DNA of 64,000 nt from Chitinophagales bacterium (GTDB lineage Bacteria; Bacteroidota; Bacteroidia; Chitinophagales; Saprospiraceae): contig JAAFJN010000005.1 of NCBI GenBank assembly GCA_013298845.1, positions 84,908 to 148,907 of the forward strand, written 5' to 3'. A model generated the notes under the pieces. The model did not search any database and was not told the origin of the DNA. It saw only the letters and a list, made by a program, of their open reading frames with translations. The stretch's first letter is position 1; every line of letters starts with the position of its first letter. The position numbers and the translations under genes were made by a program. Of the stretch, positions 25,410 through 34,760 are shown in pieces.

Positions 25410-28256
25410 TTAATGGGCCTCCAACCAATTGTTGCCTTCGCCGATTTCTACCAAAATGGGAACCTTCAGGTTGGGCAGGGCGTTGGTCATTTTATCCATA
25501 ATGAGGGCTTTTAGGGCTTCTACTTCCGATTTATGGGCATCGAACAGGAGTTCGTCGTGAACCTGCAAAATCATGCGGGAACGCATCCCGGCGGCCAACA
25601 TGGCTTCGTGAATATGGATCATGGCCACTTTGATGAGGTCGGCGGCGGTACCCTGAATGGGCGTATTGATGGCAATACGTTCGCTCATGGACCGCATCAT
25701 ACCGTTGCGGCTGTCAATATCGCGCAGGTAACGGCGGCGGCCCAGAAGGGTTTCGACGTAACCATTTTTACGGGCCGATTCTACGATATTGGTCATGTAA
25801 TCGCGCAGCCCGGAATATTCGCGGAAATAGTTGTCAATCAATTCTTTGGCTTCGGTGCGTTTAATACCAAGTTGCTGCGACAAATTACTCGCCCCGGCCC
25901 CGTAAATAATACTAAAATTGACGGTTTTGGCGGCCCGGCGCTGGTCGGAGGTCACTTCTTCCAACGGCACCCCGTACACGCGCGCGGCCGTAGCGGTGTG
26001 AATATCCAACTGTTTTTGGAAAGCATCGAGCATGGCGGCGTCACCGCTGATTTCGGCAATGAGGCGCAATTCAATTTGTGAATAGTCGGCCGACAACAGC
26101 ACATGGTCGTTGTCGCGGGCAATGAAGGCTTCGCGCACTTTGCGCCCTTCGAGGGTCCGCACCGGAATATTCTGGAGGTTAGGATTTTGGCTGCTGAGGC
26201 GACCCGTGGCGGCCAACGCCTGGTTAAACGATGTGTGTACGCGGCCCGTGCGGGGGTTAATCAACTGCGGAAGCGCATCCACGTAGGTGCTGCGGAGTTT
26301 CATTAGGCCGCGGTGCGCCAATATTTCGGCACAAATGGGGTGTTCTGCCGCCAATTCCGACAAAATTTCCTCGTCGGTGCTGTATTGGCCCGATTTCATT
26401 TTTTTGCCCGGATAAGGTATTTTCATCCGGTCAAACAAGGCTTCACCCACTTGTTTGGGGCTACCGATGTTAAAATTAAAACCCGCCATTTGCAGGACTT
26501 TTTCTTCCAATCCCAAAATGGTTTCGGCCAGTTCGCGGGAGTAATTTTTTAAAAAATCGGGATCAATGCGCACGCCTTCGTGTTCTACCGATGCCAATAC
26601 TTTGACCAATGGGGTTTCTACTTCGCGGAACAATTTGACCAAATCGTCGCCTTTTTCGTGCAATTTGGGCATTAAAAAATCGCGCAAACGAATGGTGACA
26701 TCGGCATCTTCGGCGGCGTAATCTTTCACTTTTTCCACCGGCACGTCGCGCATGGTGCCTTGTTTGCTGCCTTTTCCACCAATGAGGGTTTCAATTTTAA
26801 TGGGCGAATAACCGAGGTAAGTCTCGGACATGTAGTTCATGTTGTGGCGCAATTCCGGCTCGATAAGGTAATGCGCCAGCATGGTATCCCAATAATTTCC
26901 GTAGAGTTCGCAGCCGTAATTTTTAAGAACAATGGCGTCGTATTTGAGGTTTTGGCCAATTTTCTCCAAAGCCGCGTCTTCAAACAGCGGTCGAAATTCT
27001 TCCACAATGGCTTGCGCGGCAGCCCGGTCGGCGGGCACCGGCACGTACCAGGCTTCCCCCGCCTGCACCGAAAACGACATACCCACCAAATCGGCTTGGG
27101 TAGCATCGAGGGCGGTGGTTTCGGAATCGTAAGCAAAAGCACCTGCTTTTGTCAAAATGTCGCGCAATTCAGCGCGTTTTTCGGGCGTATTGGCCAAATG
27201 ATATTCGTGCGGGGTATTCTCAATGGTATCCAATTGGCGCGCCGGAACGGCCGATTCGGCGGCTTCCTCGCTGCCAAACAGGGACCCTTGCACGCCCGCA
27301 CCCGTAGCCGCCGCTGCGGATTTGGAAGCCGGGGCATTGGTCGTTTCTTTTTGGCCCGAACCACCGGCCAGCGGGCTGCGCAAAACGGCATCGGCGAGCG
27401 AACGGAATTCCAGTTCTTTAAAAATATCAATCAACGCTTCGCGGTCGAACGTTTCGATTTTGTACGTCTCGGCGTTAAATTCGATGGGCGCGTGAATATC
27501 AATGGTGGCGAGCCATTTGGACAACGTGGCTTTTTCGCCGTGGTTTTTTACAATTTCCTGCTGTTTACCTTTGAGTTTATCCGCCGAGGCGAGCAAATTT
27601 TCGATGTTATCAAATTCGGCCAATAATTTGGTCGCCGTTTTTTCGCCAATACCGGGCAGTCCGGGAATATTATCCACGGCATCGCCCATGAGACCCAGCA
27701 TATCAATCACCTGCTCGACCCGCTGAATACCCCAGCGTTCGCACACTTCTTTGGTGCCCCACACTTCCACTTCGCTGCCGCCTTTGCCGGGACGGTACAA
27801 AAAAGTACGGTCACTCACCAATTGGCCAAAATCCTTATCGGGCGTGACCATATAGGTCTCAAAATCCTGTTTTTCGGCTTGTTTGGCCAAAGTCCCGATC
27901 ACGTCATCGGCTTCAAAATTGGGGACAATCACCACCGGAATGCGCATCGCTTCGAGGGTTTTGATGATCCAGGGAATGGCAAACGTAATATCTTCGGGTT
28001 GGGCTTCGCGGTTGGCCTTGTACTCTTCGTACTGCTCGTGCCGGAAAGTGCCGCCTTTGGGGTCAAATACCACCGCGATGTGCGAAGGCCGCAAATTATC
28101 GTCTTTGGTGTGCATCATATCCCACATAAAACGCAAAAAGCCCTGCACTGCCGATACATTCCAACCTTTGGAATTGAGCAATGGGCGCGTTATAAAGGCA
28201 AAATGCGCGCGATACACCAGCGCATGTCCGTCAAGCAAAAAGAGTTTATTGTGCAT
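25410..28256 (-). CDS. polA: DNA polymerase I
   Basis: 948 residues from the ATG at 28256 (MHNKLFLLDGHALVYRAHF); earlier in-frame starts would add 39 residues before the domain. The 5' nuclease domain (about 1-300) includes VIVPNFEADDVIGTL and LPGIGEKTATKLL. The 3'-5' exonuclease (about 350-530) keeps all three motifs: FAYDSETTALD, IGQNLKYDAIVL and YAAEDADVT, so proofreading is probably intact. The polymerase domain (about 570-948) has motif A SADYSQIELR, motif B RRAAKTVNFSIIYGAG and motif C LQVHDELLFD. It works in Okazaki fragment processing and excision repair. A low-complexity Ala/Ser linker separates the first two domains. Confidence 0.97.
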   Translation of the reverse strand: MHNKLFLLDGHALVYRAHFAFITRPLLNSKGWNVSAVQGFLRFMWDMMHTKDDNLRPSHIAVVFDPKGGTFRHEQYEEYKANREAQPEDITFAIPWIIKTLEAMRIPVVIVPNFEADDVIGTLAKQAEKQDFETYMVTPDKDFGQLVSDRTFLYRPGKGGSEVEVWGTKEVCERWGIQRVEQVIDMLGLMGDAVDNIPGLPGIGEKTATKLLAEFDNIENLLASADKLKGKQQEIVKNHGEKATLSKWLATIDIHAPIEFNAETYKIETFDREALIDIFKELEFRSLADAVLRSPLAGGSGQKETTNAPASKSAAAATGAGVQGSLFGSEEAAESAVPARQLDTIENTPHEYHLANTPEKRAELRDILTKAGAFAYDSETTALDATQADLVGMSFSVQAGEAWYVPVPADRAAAQAIVEEFRPLFEDAALEKIGQNLKYDAIVLKNYGCELYGNYWDTMLAHYLIEPELRHNMNYMSETYLGYSPIKIETLIGGKGSKQGTMRDVPVEKVKDYAAEDADVTIRLRDFLMPKLHEKGDDLVKLFREVETPLVKVLASVEHEGVRIDPDFLKNYSRELAETILGLEEKVLQMAGFNFNIGSPKQVGEALFDRMKIPYPGKKMKSGQYSTDEEILSELAAEHPICAEILAHRGLMKLRSTYVDALPQLINPRTGRVHTSFNQALAATGRLSSQNPNLQNIPVRTLEGRKVREAFIARDNDHVLLSADYSQIELRLIAEISGDAAMLDAFQKQLDIHTATAARVYGVPLEEVTSDQRRAAKTVNFSIIYGAGASNLSQQLGIKRTEAKELIDNYFREYSGLRDYMTNIVESARKNGYVETLLGRRRYLRDIDSRNGMMRSMSERIAINTPIQGTAADLIKVAMIHIHEAMLAAGMRSRMILQVHDELLFDAHKSEVEALKALIMDKMTNALPNLKVPILVEIGEGNNWLEAH

Positions 28257-28280
28257 AAATTGTTGTTGTGTCTCTACGCG

Positions 28281-28342
28281 CAAAAGTACACTAACTCTAA
28301 CGCCCCATTCCACTATATTAAACAATTTATTTTGTACTTTTG
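28281..28342. promoter_or_regulatory. Divergent TACTTTTG promoter boxes between polA and lysC
   Basis: An inverted repeat CGCAAAAGTACA (28280-28290) and TGTACTTTTGCG (28333-28344) puts one TANNTTTG box (TACTTTTG) on each strand, pointing at polA on the reverse strand and aspartate kinase on the forward strand. Distances to the start codons (about 25 and 48 bases) suit Bacteroidota promoters. No clear -33 element was seen. Confidence 0.5.
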
Positions 28343-28389
28343 CGGCGCTTTTTTTGACAATACTATTTTTCAATCAAAAACAACACGAC

Positions 28390-29700
28390 ATGAAAGTTTT
28401 CAAGTTTGGCGGAGCCAGTGTGAAAGATGCCTCAGCGATCAAAAATGTAGCCAGCATTTTGGAGCGTTATAAGGGTAACCCAATCGTTATTATCATTTCG
28501 GCGATGGGTAAAACCACCAACGCGCTGGAAGCCGTTATTAATGCGCACGCCAAACAAACCGGTAATGCGCACGAATTGTACAACGAGGTAAAAGAGCACC
28601 ACTACGCCGTTATGCGCGACCTTTTCGACGCTAATGACGAGGTGTTCACGACCATTAATGATACATTTGTGGAGGGTGAATGGGTATTGGACGAAGCGCC
28701 CAACGAAGATTACGATTACATGTACGACCAATTGGTGTGCATGGGCGAATTGGTTTCGACGCGTATTGTGAGCGCTTATTTGAATAAAGTGGGCCTAAAA
28801 ACCCAATGGCTCGACGCCCGCGACGTGGTGATTACCGATAATACCTACCGCGAAGGTTGGGTGATGTGGGATAAAACCAAAACCAACGCCCAAAAAACGG
28901 TGCCGCCCATGTTGGCCAACGGCGGATTTGTGCTCACCCAGGGCTTTATCGGCAGCACCACCGAAAACTTTACCACGACGCTGGGCCGCGAAGGTTCGGA
29001 TTATTCCGCCGCTATTTTCGCCCATTGCCTCGACGCCGAAAGCATGACCATCTGGAAAGACGTGCCCGGTGTATTGAATGCCGACCCGCGTTTGTTCGAA
29101 AATGTGATCAAACTCGACCGCCTTTCGTACAAAGAAGCCATTGAAATGACGTATTACGGCGCGACGGTAATTCACCCAAAAACCATTAAGCCGCTCCAAA
29201 ATAAAAGTATCCCGATGTTTGTGAAATCGTTCATCAATCCCGATGGCGAAGGCACCGAAATCAGTAGTGATACCGAAGATACTTACCCACCCATTGTGGT
29301 CGTGGAAAAAAACCAGGCGTTATTGCACATCAGTACGCTTGATTATTCTTTTGTGGCCGAACACCACATGGCGCGGTTGTTCGACAAATTGGCAACGCAG
29401 CGGATTTTTGTGAATTCCATGCAAAATACCGCCATTAGTTTCACCATTTGTGTACCCAACGTGGCCGACCGCATCGAGAAGTTTTGCAAAGAAGTGTCCG
29501 ATGAGTTTAAAGTAAAAAAAGAATCGGATCTGGAATTGGTGACGATTCGCCACTACACCAACGAAACCATCGAAAACCTCAAACGGGGTAAAGTGGTGCT
29601 TTTTGAAGAGCGCATCCGCAATACCATGCAGATGGTGGTGCGCAATGTACCGCCCATCGAACGCCGCGACGTGGATTTGGTGGGGTCAAAAGGGTTGTAG
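28390..29700 (+). CDS. lysC: Aspartate kinase
   Basis: 436 residues from the ATG at 28390 (MKVFKFGGASVKDASAIKN). The amino-acid kinase domain shows KFGGASV, IISAMGKTTNAL, TLGREGSDYSAAIFA and VPGVLNADPRL; the C-terminal ~130 residues are ACT-like regulatory domains (LLHISTLDYSFVAEHHMA). It phosphorylates aspartate, opening the pathway to lysine, methionine and threonine; dapA is also in this window. Monofunctional (no fused homoserine dehydrogenase). The longer open frame upstream of 28390 is antisense to polA and non-coding. Confidence 0.96.
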   Translation: MKVFKFGGASVKDASAIKNVASILERYKGNPIVIIISAMGKTTNALEAVINAHAKQTGNAHELYNEVKEHHYAVMRDLFDANDEVFTTINDTFVEGEWVLDEAPNEDYDYMYDQLVCMGELVSTRIVSAYLNKVGLKTQWLDARDVVITDNTYREGWVMWDKTKTNAQKTVPPMLANGGFVLTQGFIGSTTENFTTTLGREGSDYSAAIFAHCLDAESMTIWKDVPGVLNADPRLFENVIKLDRLSYKEAIEMTYYGATVIHPKTIKPLQNKSIPMFVKSFINPDGEGTEISSDTEDTYPPIVVVEKNQALLHISTLDYSFVAEHHMARLFDKLATQRIFVNSMQNTAISFTICVPNVADRIEKFCKEVSDEFKVKKESDLELVTIRHYTNETIENLKRGKVVLFEERIRNTMQMVVRNVPPIERRDVDLVGSKGL

Positions 29701-29719
29701 GGGAATTAAATAGTTGCTT

Positions 29720-29748
29720 TGCGGTGAAAAACGTGTATTTTCGCCGCA
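29720..29748 (+). promoter_or_regulatory. Hairpin between aspartate kinase and Fic gene
   Basis: TGCGGTGAAAA pairs with TTTTCGCCGCA (11-base stem, one wobble, loop ACGTGTA). It is not followed by a T run, so it is not a clear terminator; it lies 20 bases before the Fic ATG and could modulate readthrough or translation. Confidence 0.4.
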
Positions 29749-29767
29749 CATTCTGCGGTGGTAAATT

Positions 29768-30907
29768 ATGTACATACACGAAAGGGAAAATTGGACACAC
29801 TTTAGTTGGGATAACGATACGTTATCGCCGGTTCTGGCTTCTGTCAGGTATTTGCAAGGTCGCTTATTGGGTCGAATGGAAAGTTTGGGGTTCGACTTTT
29901 CGGAACGAGCCACAATTGAATCACTCATATTGGATGTTGTAGACACGTCGAGAATTGAAGGCGAGTTTTTAAACCCCGAACTTGTACGTTCTTCTATTGC
30001 CCGAAAAATGGGCATTGAAAACACTGAATTTGTAAAAATACCCCGCAATATTGAAGGGATTGTTGATGTAATTTTGGATGCTACGCAAAATTTTGAACAA
30101 CCGCTCACCGAAGTACGGCTTTGGGGTTGGCATAATTCACTTTTCCAAACGGGTTACAGTGGTTATCAGCCGATTGATGTTGCTCAATACCGTTCAGGTG
30201 GCATGAAAGTTATTTCGGGAAACTTCGGCCGAGAAAAAACACACTTCGTGGCACCATCTGCCGAGCGGGTACCACCCGAAATGGAAAAATTTTTACATTG
30301 GCTCAACCATGAAAACGGTTTAGATTTGGTGCTAAAATCGATCATTGCTCATTTTTGGTTTGTAACCATCCATCCATTTGACGATGGCAATGGAAGAATA
30401 GCCCGCGCTATTTTAGATATGTTTTTAGCCAAAAGCGATGGCAGTAAAATTCGTTTTTACAGTTTATCCAACCAAATATTTAAAGAACACAATCGCTACA
30501 ACGATATTCTTGAAAAAACACAAAAAGGTACACAAGACATCACACCATATTTATTGTGGTTTTTAGGCTGCTTTGAAAGGGCGCTATTGGCAAGTGAACA
30601 AAATCTGGAAATCATTTTGGATAAAGCACACTTTTGGGACAAACATAAATCAATAAACATCAACGACAGACAACGGTTTGTTATCAATCATTTGTACGAT
30701 AACTACACTCAACAAACAGGCTTTTTACGAACATCGGCTTATGCTAAATTAGTTAAGTGTTCCACCGACACCGCATTGCGTGACTTACAAGATTTGGTTT
30801 CAAAGAATATGCTTACCGCTGAAGATAGTGGTAAAAAAACAAATTACGTTATCGTCAGCCCTAAAGGCATAAGAATTCCATCAGCGCAAGCAAGAGATGG
30901 ATTTTAG
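29768..30907 (+). CDS. Fic family adenylyltransferase with N-terminal inhibitory helix
   Basis: 379 residues (MYIHERENWTHFSW). The N-terminal DUF4172-like helical domain is followed by the Fic core: motif HPFDDGNGRIAR near residue 201, preceded by FWFVTIHPF. An inhibitory motif of the (S/T)xxxE(G/N) type, TSRIEG, sits near residue 60, so this is a class II Fic that carries its own brake. A C-terminal winged-helix-like region (AYAKLVKCSTDTALRDLQDL) follows. Fic enzymes transfer AMP or related groups to Ser/Thr/Tyr of target proteins. No antitoxin gene is next to it. Target unknown. Confidence 0.9.
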   Translation: MYIHERENWTHFSWDNDTLSPVLASVRYLQGRLLGRMESLGFDFSERATIESLILDVVDTSRIEGEFLNPELVRSSIARKMGIENTEFVKIPRNIEGIVDVILDATQNFEQPLTEVRLWGWHNSLFQTGYSGYQPIDVAQYRSGGMKVISGNFGREKTHFVAPSAERVPPEMEKFLHWLNHENGLDLVLKSIIAHFWFVTIHPFDDGNGRIARAILDMFLAKSDGSKIRFYSLSNQIFKEHNRYNDILEKTQKGTQDITPYLLWFLGCFERALLASEQNLEIILDKAHFWDKHKSININDRQRFVINHLYDNYTQQTGFLRTSAYAKLVKCSTDTALRDLQDLVSKNMLTAEDSGKKTNYVIVSPKGIRIPSAQARDGF

Positions 30908-30961
30908 CTTTCCATGACGGAAACACTGTCGTCATTTTGACGGATATGTTGGATACCTCTT

Positions 30962-33900
30962 TTACTTCAACATAAAACCCTGTACCGGCCCGTTGCTATT
31001 CCCCACGAGCAAACGCCTCGCCCCTTTTTTATCGGCAAACAACAATAGGCTTCGGGCTTCTTTGGTGGCCCAAAAACCTGAATTGCGCGCATAAACGGGT
31101 TTAAAATTGCCTTTGCCATCGCCCAGGAGGATCAAACCATTACCGGCATCCAACGCGCCGGTTTCGGCCTGTTGCCCCAAATCGTTACCCACCCCGATCC
31201 AATCAAGGAAGCCATCCTGGTTGATATCCGTGGCCAATTGGGCATAGACGGGGGCGATTTGGGCTTCATTGGGCAGGGCGCGGGCCACAAATTTTCCGCC
31301 CTGATTTTCAAAATACATCGAGCGCAATTCCGTGCACGACAATTGCAGCGCGTTTTTCAAATCGGCTTCGGGAAATAAATCCGTAACGACCGCATTGGCG
31401 TAAGGCGTGTACCGCAGGAATTTTTTCTTTACGGCGGGAACGTGTTTTACCAAAATATCGCGGTAAGCCACGGGTAATTCTTCGCCGAATTGTACCAGCG
31501 TCATAATGGGATCAATGGTGTTGTTTTTGTCAAAATCACCGGCGTACATGCGCAGTGGCTCGGCGGCCGAAGCGCGGTAACGGCTGTTGTTGCCCAGGTT
31601 GCCACCGACAATATCCAGGTCGCCGTCGCCGTCGAAATCGGCGGCAATCACCGAGCGCCAAAGCCCTTTTATGTCGCTGAGGCCCACATTTGCGGTAATA
31701 TCCGTGAATTGGCCCGACTGGTATTTATACACCAAAATGGGCGTCCATTCGCCCGCCACCAAGAGTTCGGGCTGGCGATCGCCGTCCACATCGGCCCATT
31801 GCAGGTCATAAACGATACCGCATTGGCCAAAAGCAGGTGCCACCGTTTTGGTGACTTCTTTAAAATTACCCAAACCATCGTTTTGTAATACCCGGCTGGC
31901 CGTTGCCATCGGATACGCACCGGGTTTGCACCAACCACCCACAAACAGGTCAACATCGCCGTCGGCATCGTAGTCGTGCGCGCTCACGGCCGACCCCGGC
32001 TCACTCACGTAAGGCAGTCCGTTGGAGCGGGTAAACCCCCCCTTGCCGTCGTTGCGGTACAGGCGAATTTGGTACGAAGTGGAACCAGCGTTGGCCGCGT
32101 TGCCCCCACTAACCACCACCAAATCCGCGTCTTTATCGGCATCCACGTCGGTAATGACGCACCCAACGTCTTCAAAACCGGGTTCGGCATCAAATACCGC
32201 CGAAGCAACGGGCGTAAATCCACCGTTGGCCGTTTGCACAAAAAGTCGCCCGCCCTGATTCGTGGCCCCACCCACAAATACATCGGCCAAACCATCGCCG
32301 TTAACGTCACCCGCCGCCAAACGGGGGCCGGGCGTTGACATGCGCCAGGGAATCAGTGGTTCGCGGTTAAAGTCCAAAAAATTATCTTCGCGGTGCACAA
32401 AATCGGGGGCAATGGCACTTTGCACCAACGGCTGCCCGGTGGTTGGCACAATGCTCCACGTTCCCGGTGTGGCGTTGGCAAGGGACAAATTAAGTCGCTG
32501 ATTGACGGGCACATTTTCCTGTACTATCATTTTACCTTCGGGGAAACGTACTTCGAGGCGATCAATTTGCGTCAATTTGCCCAATCCAAAGTGCAGCATG
32601 GGTTCAACACTCGACATAAATCCCCGAACGGGCTGGAGTTCTTTGTAAAAAATTTGGCCCCCGGCACTAATTCGGGCTTTGGCCCCGAAAGCGGCGGCAT
32701 TACCGGGACTACCCTGCAATTTGATCTGGAGCCAATTGCCTTTTTGGGTTTCCACAGCCGTATTTTGGTACACAAAAGCCGGATCACCGATATTATTCAC
32801 GAGTAAATCCATGTCGCCGTCGTTGTCCAGGTCGGCGTAAGCCAGGCCGTTGGAATACGATTTTTCGGCCAAACCCCATTTCACCGAAACGTCTTCGAAC
32901 GTCAGGTCGCCTTTGTTGCGGTACGCGTAATTGAGCAACCGAAACTGCGGAATAAGATCCAAAAAAGTATTAATATCGGGGATGGTCGTTTTATTCACCC
33001 GCCCCCGGTGGACTTTACTAATCGAATCGGAGATAAAATGTACGTAATCGCCGTTGTTGACATCGCGGTAAAAGCCATTGGTCACGTAAATATCCTGGTA
33101 ACCATCGTGGTCGAAATCATCAAAAAGGCAACCCCAGGACCAGTCAGTTTGGAATACCCCGGCGAGGCAGCCAATATCGCTGTACGTGCCGTTTCCGTTG
33201 TTCAATTGCAGGATATTGCGCGTTTCCTGGCGGCTGTAACCGTAATCCATGAGCGAAAAGTAGCGCTCGGGGCGCGCATTCGACACGCGGGCTTTTTGCA
33301 GTTTATACTCTTCGGCCAACATATCCAGCACCAAAAAATCGTTTAAACCATCGTTGTTAATATCCGCCACGTCGCAGCCCATCGAGTTGTTGCTCATGTG
33401 CCGGATCATGGTGCTTTGCCGGTCGCTAAAAGTCCCGTTTTTGTTATTGATGAAAATGGCATCGGGTTCCACGTAGTCGTTGGCGACAATCAAATCGGGG
33501 TATCCGTCTTCGTTCACATCGCTGGCGGTGGCGCTGAGGGTAAAACCAAGATCGGCCAAACCGGCGGCGGCAGTGGCCTCTTTAAAGGTATTTTGGTCGT
33601 TGCGGTAAAAATGGTCGCTGTTGGCCAACGAAGCCGGGACGGCGTTGCGGCGCAGGGAGCCGTCGGGATTTTTAACCACATCTACGCTGTTTACGGCTTT
33701 AAAATCGGCGGGGTGATTGGTCACAAAAGCGTCTAAGTCACCGTCCAAATCGGCATCAAAAAAAGTAGCCGACGTGGAAGCGCCCATATCCGCGAGGCCA
33801 AATTCGCGGGCTTTTTCGCTAAAAGTATTGTTTTTATTGTTGATAAACAGCAAATTCCGCCTGGATTCGTCGGCAACCAAACCCGTTCGGCACAAATAAA

Positions 33901-34348
33901 TATCCTGCCAGCCATCGGCGTTGACGTCGGCAATGGCCACCCCGGTTTTAATGCCGGCTTCGGCCGTTACCCCGGCGGCAACGCCCATTTCCTCGAACCG
34001 TAAATTGCCTTTGTTGAGGTAAAGTTTGCAAGCGTTCATGGTAGATGCAAAAAACACATCCTGCAAACCATCGTTGTTGATGTCAATAATACCCAGTCCG
34101 GCGCTGTTGTACAAATAAGGATAGTACAAAGAGTTGATATTCCAGTCTTCTTTTAAGGTATTTTGGAAATCAATTCCGGTGGCAGAAGCGGGCAGTTTTT
34201 TAAACAAGGCATCGGCGGGCGGCGTCAGGTCTTGTTCGTGCATATCGGGGATAAGACTGTTTTTCTTTTGTGCGTCGCTGCAAGCCAGCGTACCGATGGC
34301 CACGCAGCAGGCGAGTGCGATGTTCAGGTAAAAAGCAGATCTGTTCAT
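30962..34348 (-). CDS. FG-GAP/VCBS-repeat lipoprotein with ASPIC/UnbV domain
   Basis: 1,128 residues from the ATG at 34348 (MNRSAFYLNIALACC). A lipoprotein signal ends at the Cys in GTLACSD. Repeated calcium-binding blades DINNDGLQDVFF, DVNADGWQDIYL, DLDGDLDAFV, DVNEDGYPDLIV, DFDHDGYQDIYV and DADKDADLVVV indicate an integrin-alpha-like beta-propeller. Near residues 555-640 lies an ASPIC/UnbV segment (LQIKLQGSPGNAAAFGAKA to LEVRFPEGK). A second propeller follows. The protein is probably on the outer membrane surface, binding a glycan or other ligand; no SusC/SusD pair is adjacent. Confidence 0.9.
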   Translation of the reverse strand: MNRSAFYLNIALACCVAIGTLACSDAQKKNSLIPDMHEQDLTPPADALFKKLPASATGIDFQNTLKEDWNINSLYYPYLYNSAGLGIIDINNDGLQDVFFASTMNACKLYLNKGNLRFEEMGVAAGVTAEAGIKTGVAIADVNADGWQDIYLCRTGLVADESRRNLLFINNKNNTFSEKAREFGLADMGASTSATFFDADLDGDLDAFVTNHPADFKAVNSVDVVKNPDGSLRRNAVPASLANSDHFYRNDQNTFKEATAAAGLADLGFTLSATASDVNEDGYPDLIVANDYVEPDAIFINNKNGTFSDRQSTMIRHMSNNSMGCDVADINNDGLNDFLVLDMLAEEYKLQKARVSNARPERYFSLMDYGYSRQETRNILQLNNGNGTYSDIGCLAGVFQTDWSWGCLFDDFDHDGYQDIYVTNGFYRDVNNGDYVHFISDSISKVHRGRVNKTTIPDINTFLDLIPQFRLLNYAYRNKGDLTFEDVSVKWGLAEKSYSNGLAYADLDNDGDMDLLVNNIGDPAFVYQNTAVETQKGNWLQIKLQGSPGNAAAFGAKARISAGGQIFYKELQPVRGFMSSVEPMLHFGLGKLTQIDRLEVRFPEGKMIVQENVPVNQRLNLSLANATPGTWSIVPTTGQPLVQSAIAPDFVHREDNFLDFNREPLIPWRMSTPGPRLAAGDVNGDGLADVFVGGATNQGGRLFVQTANGGFTPVASAVFDAEPGFEDVGCVITDVDADKDADLVVVSGGNAANAGSTSYQIRLYRNDGKGGFTRSNGLPYVSEPGSAVSAHDYDADGDVDLFVGGWCKPGAYPMATASRVLQNDGLGNFKEVTKTVAPAFGQCGIVYDLQWADVDGDRQPELLVAGEWTPILVYKYQSGQFTDITANVGLSDIKGLWRSVIAADFDGDGDLDIVGGNLGNNSRYRASAAEPLRMYAGDFDKNNTIDPIMTLVQFGEELPVAYRDILVKHVPAVKKKFLRYTPYANAVVTDLFPEADLKNALQLSCTELRSMYFENQGGKFVARALPNEAQIAPVYAQLATDINQDGFLDWIGVGNDLGQQAETGALDAGNGLILLGDGKGNFKPVYARNSGFWATKEARSLLLFADKKGARRLLVGNSNGPVQGFMLK

Positions 34349-34507
34349 TGCTGTTGTTCTTTCGTTAGTAAACGGCAGCAAAGTTATATATTTATTTTGA
34401 TTATTGGGCAGTTGAGGGGGAAGATGCCTCCGTTACGGGTTATTCCGTTATGGTATTTTTTCTTCTAAACTTGGTCCAGTGAATATTGCTCCTCCATCAC
34501 CAATCCA

Positions 34508-34605
34508 CTATTTACCAACCAAAAAGTTCCGCAAACTCGCATCATACCACCGTGCTCGATAGTCAGTATTGTCCACTTTTAATCATAAACCCAAACCAGT
34601 TTGAT
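34508..34605 (-). pseudogene. Orphan RHS core-end remnant
   Basis: On the reverse strand about 18 residues read DYRARWYDASLRNFLVGK then a stop (34508-34510). The intact RHS gene 4.4 kb away ends its core with GLGLYDYGARWYDASLGRF; here GLGL is also present but is followed by a stop and an 18-base insertion. It is a decayed 3' fragment of an RHS/YD-repeat gene left in the 412-base spacer between the FG-GAP lipoprotein and the T9SS protein. Confidence 0.65.
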
Positions 34606-34642
34606 ACCGTAAGTATTGGTTGACGGCGCCACGAATAATTTT

Positions 34643-34723
34643 GCCACGAATTCCACCAATTAACACGAATTGTAAAGAGCACTACGATCATAAAAATTTG
34701 TGAAAATTAGTGACATTCGTGGC
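34643..34723. repeat. Imperfect 29-base inverted repeat (GCCACGAAT element)
   Basis: Arms GCCACGAATTCCACCAATT (continuing AACACGAATT) at 34643-34671 and their near reverse complement at 34695-34723 enclose 23 bases. A further GCCACGAAT at 34628 suggests an older copy. This resembles the small interspersed inverted-repeat elements scattered in Bacteroidota genomes. No gene lies inside. Confidence 0.55.
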
Positions 34724-34760
34724 GGCTACGTTTTTAGTTTTTTTTAAAGTTTCATGAGCA

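Noticed and set aside
26760-27626. 288-codon forward open frame opposite polA
   Set aside because: Antisense to the exonuclease and polymerase domains of polA, without motif or signal; shadow frame.
27883-28389. 5' extension of the aspartate kinase frame
   Set aside because: The first ~170 codons run antisense to polA; the kinase N-terminus MKVFKFGGASV begins at the ATG at 28390.
30908-30961. Gene fragment between Fic and the FG-GAP lipoprotein
   Set aside because: A short spacer (TGACGGAAACACTGTCGTCA) with no frame longer than a few codons.
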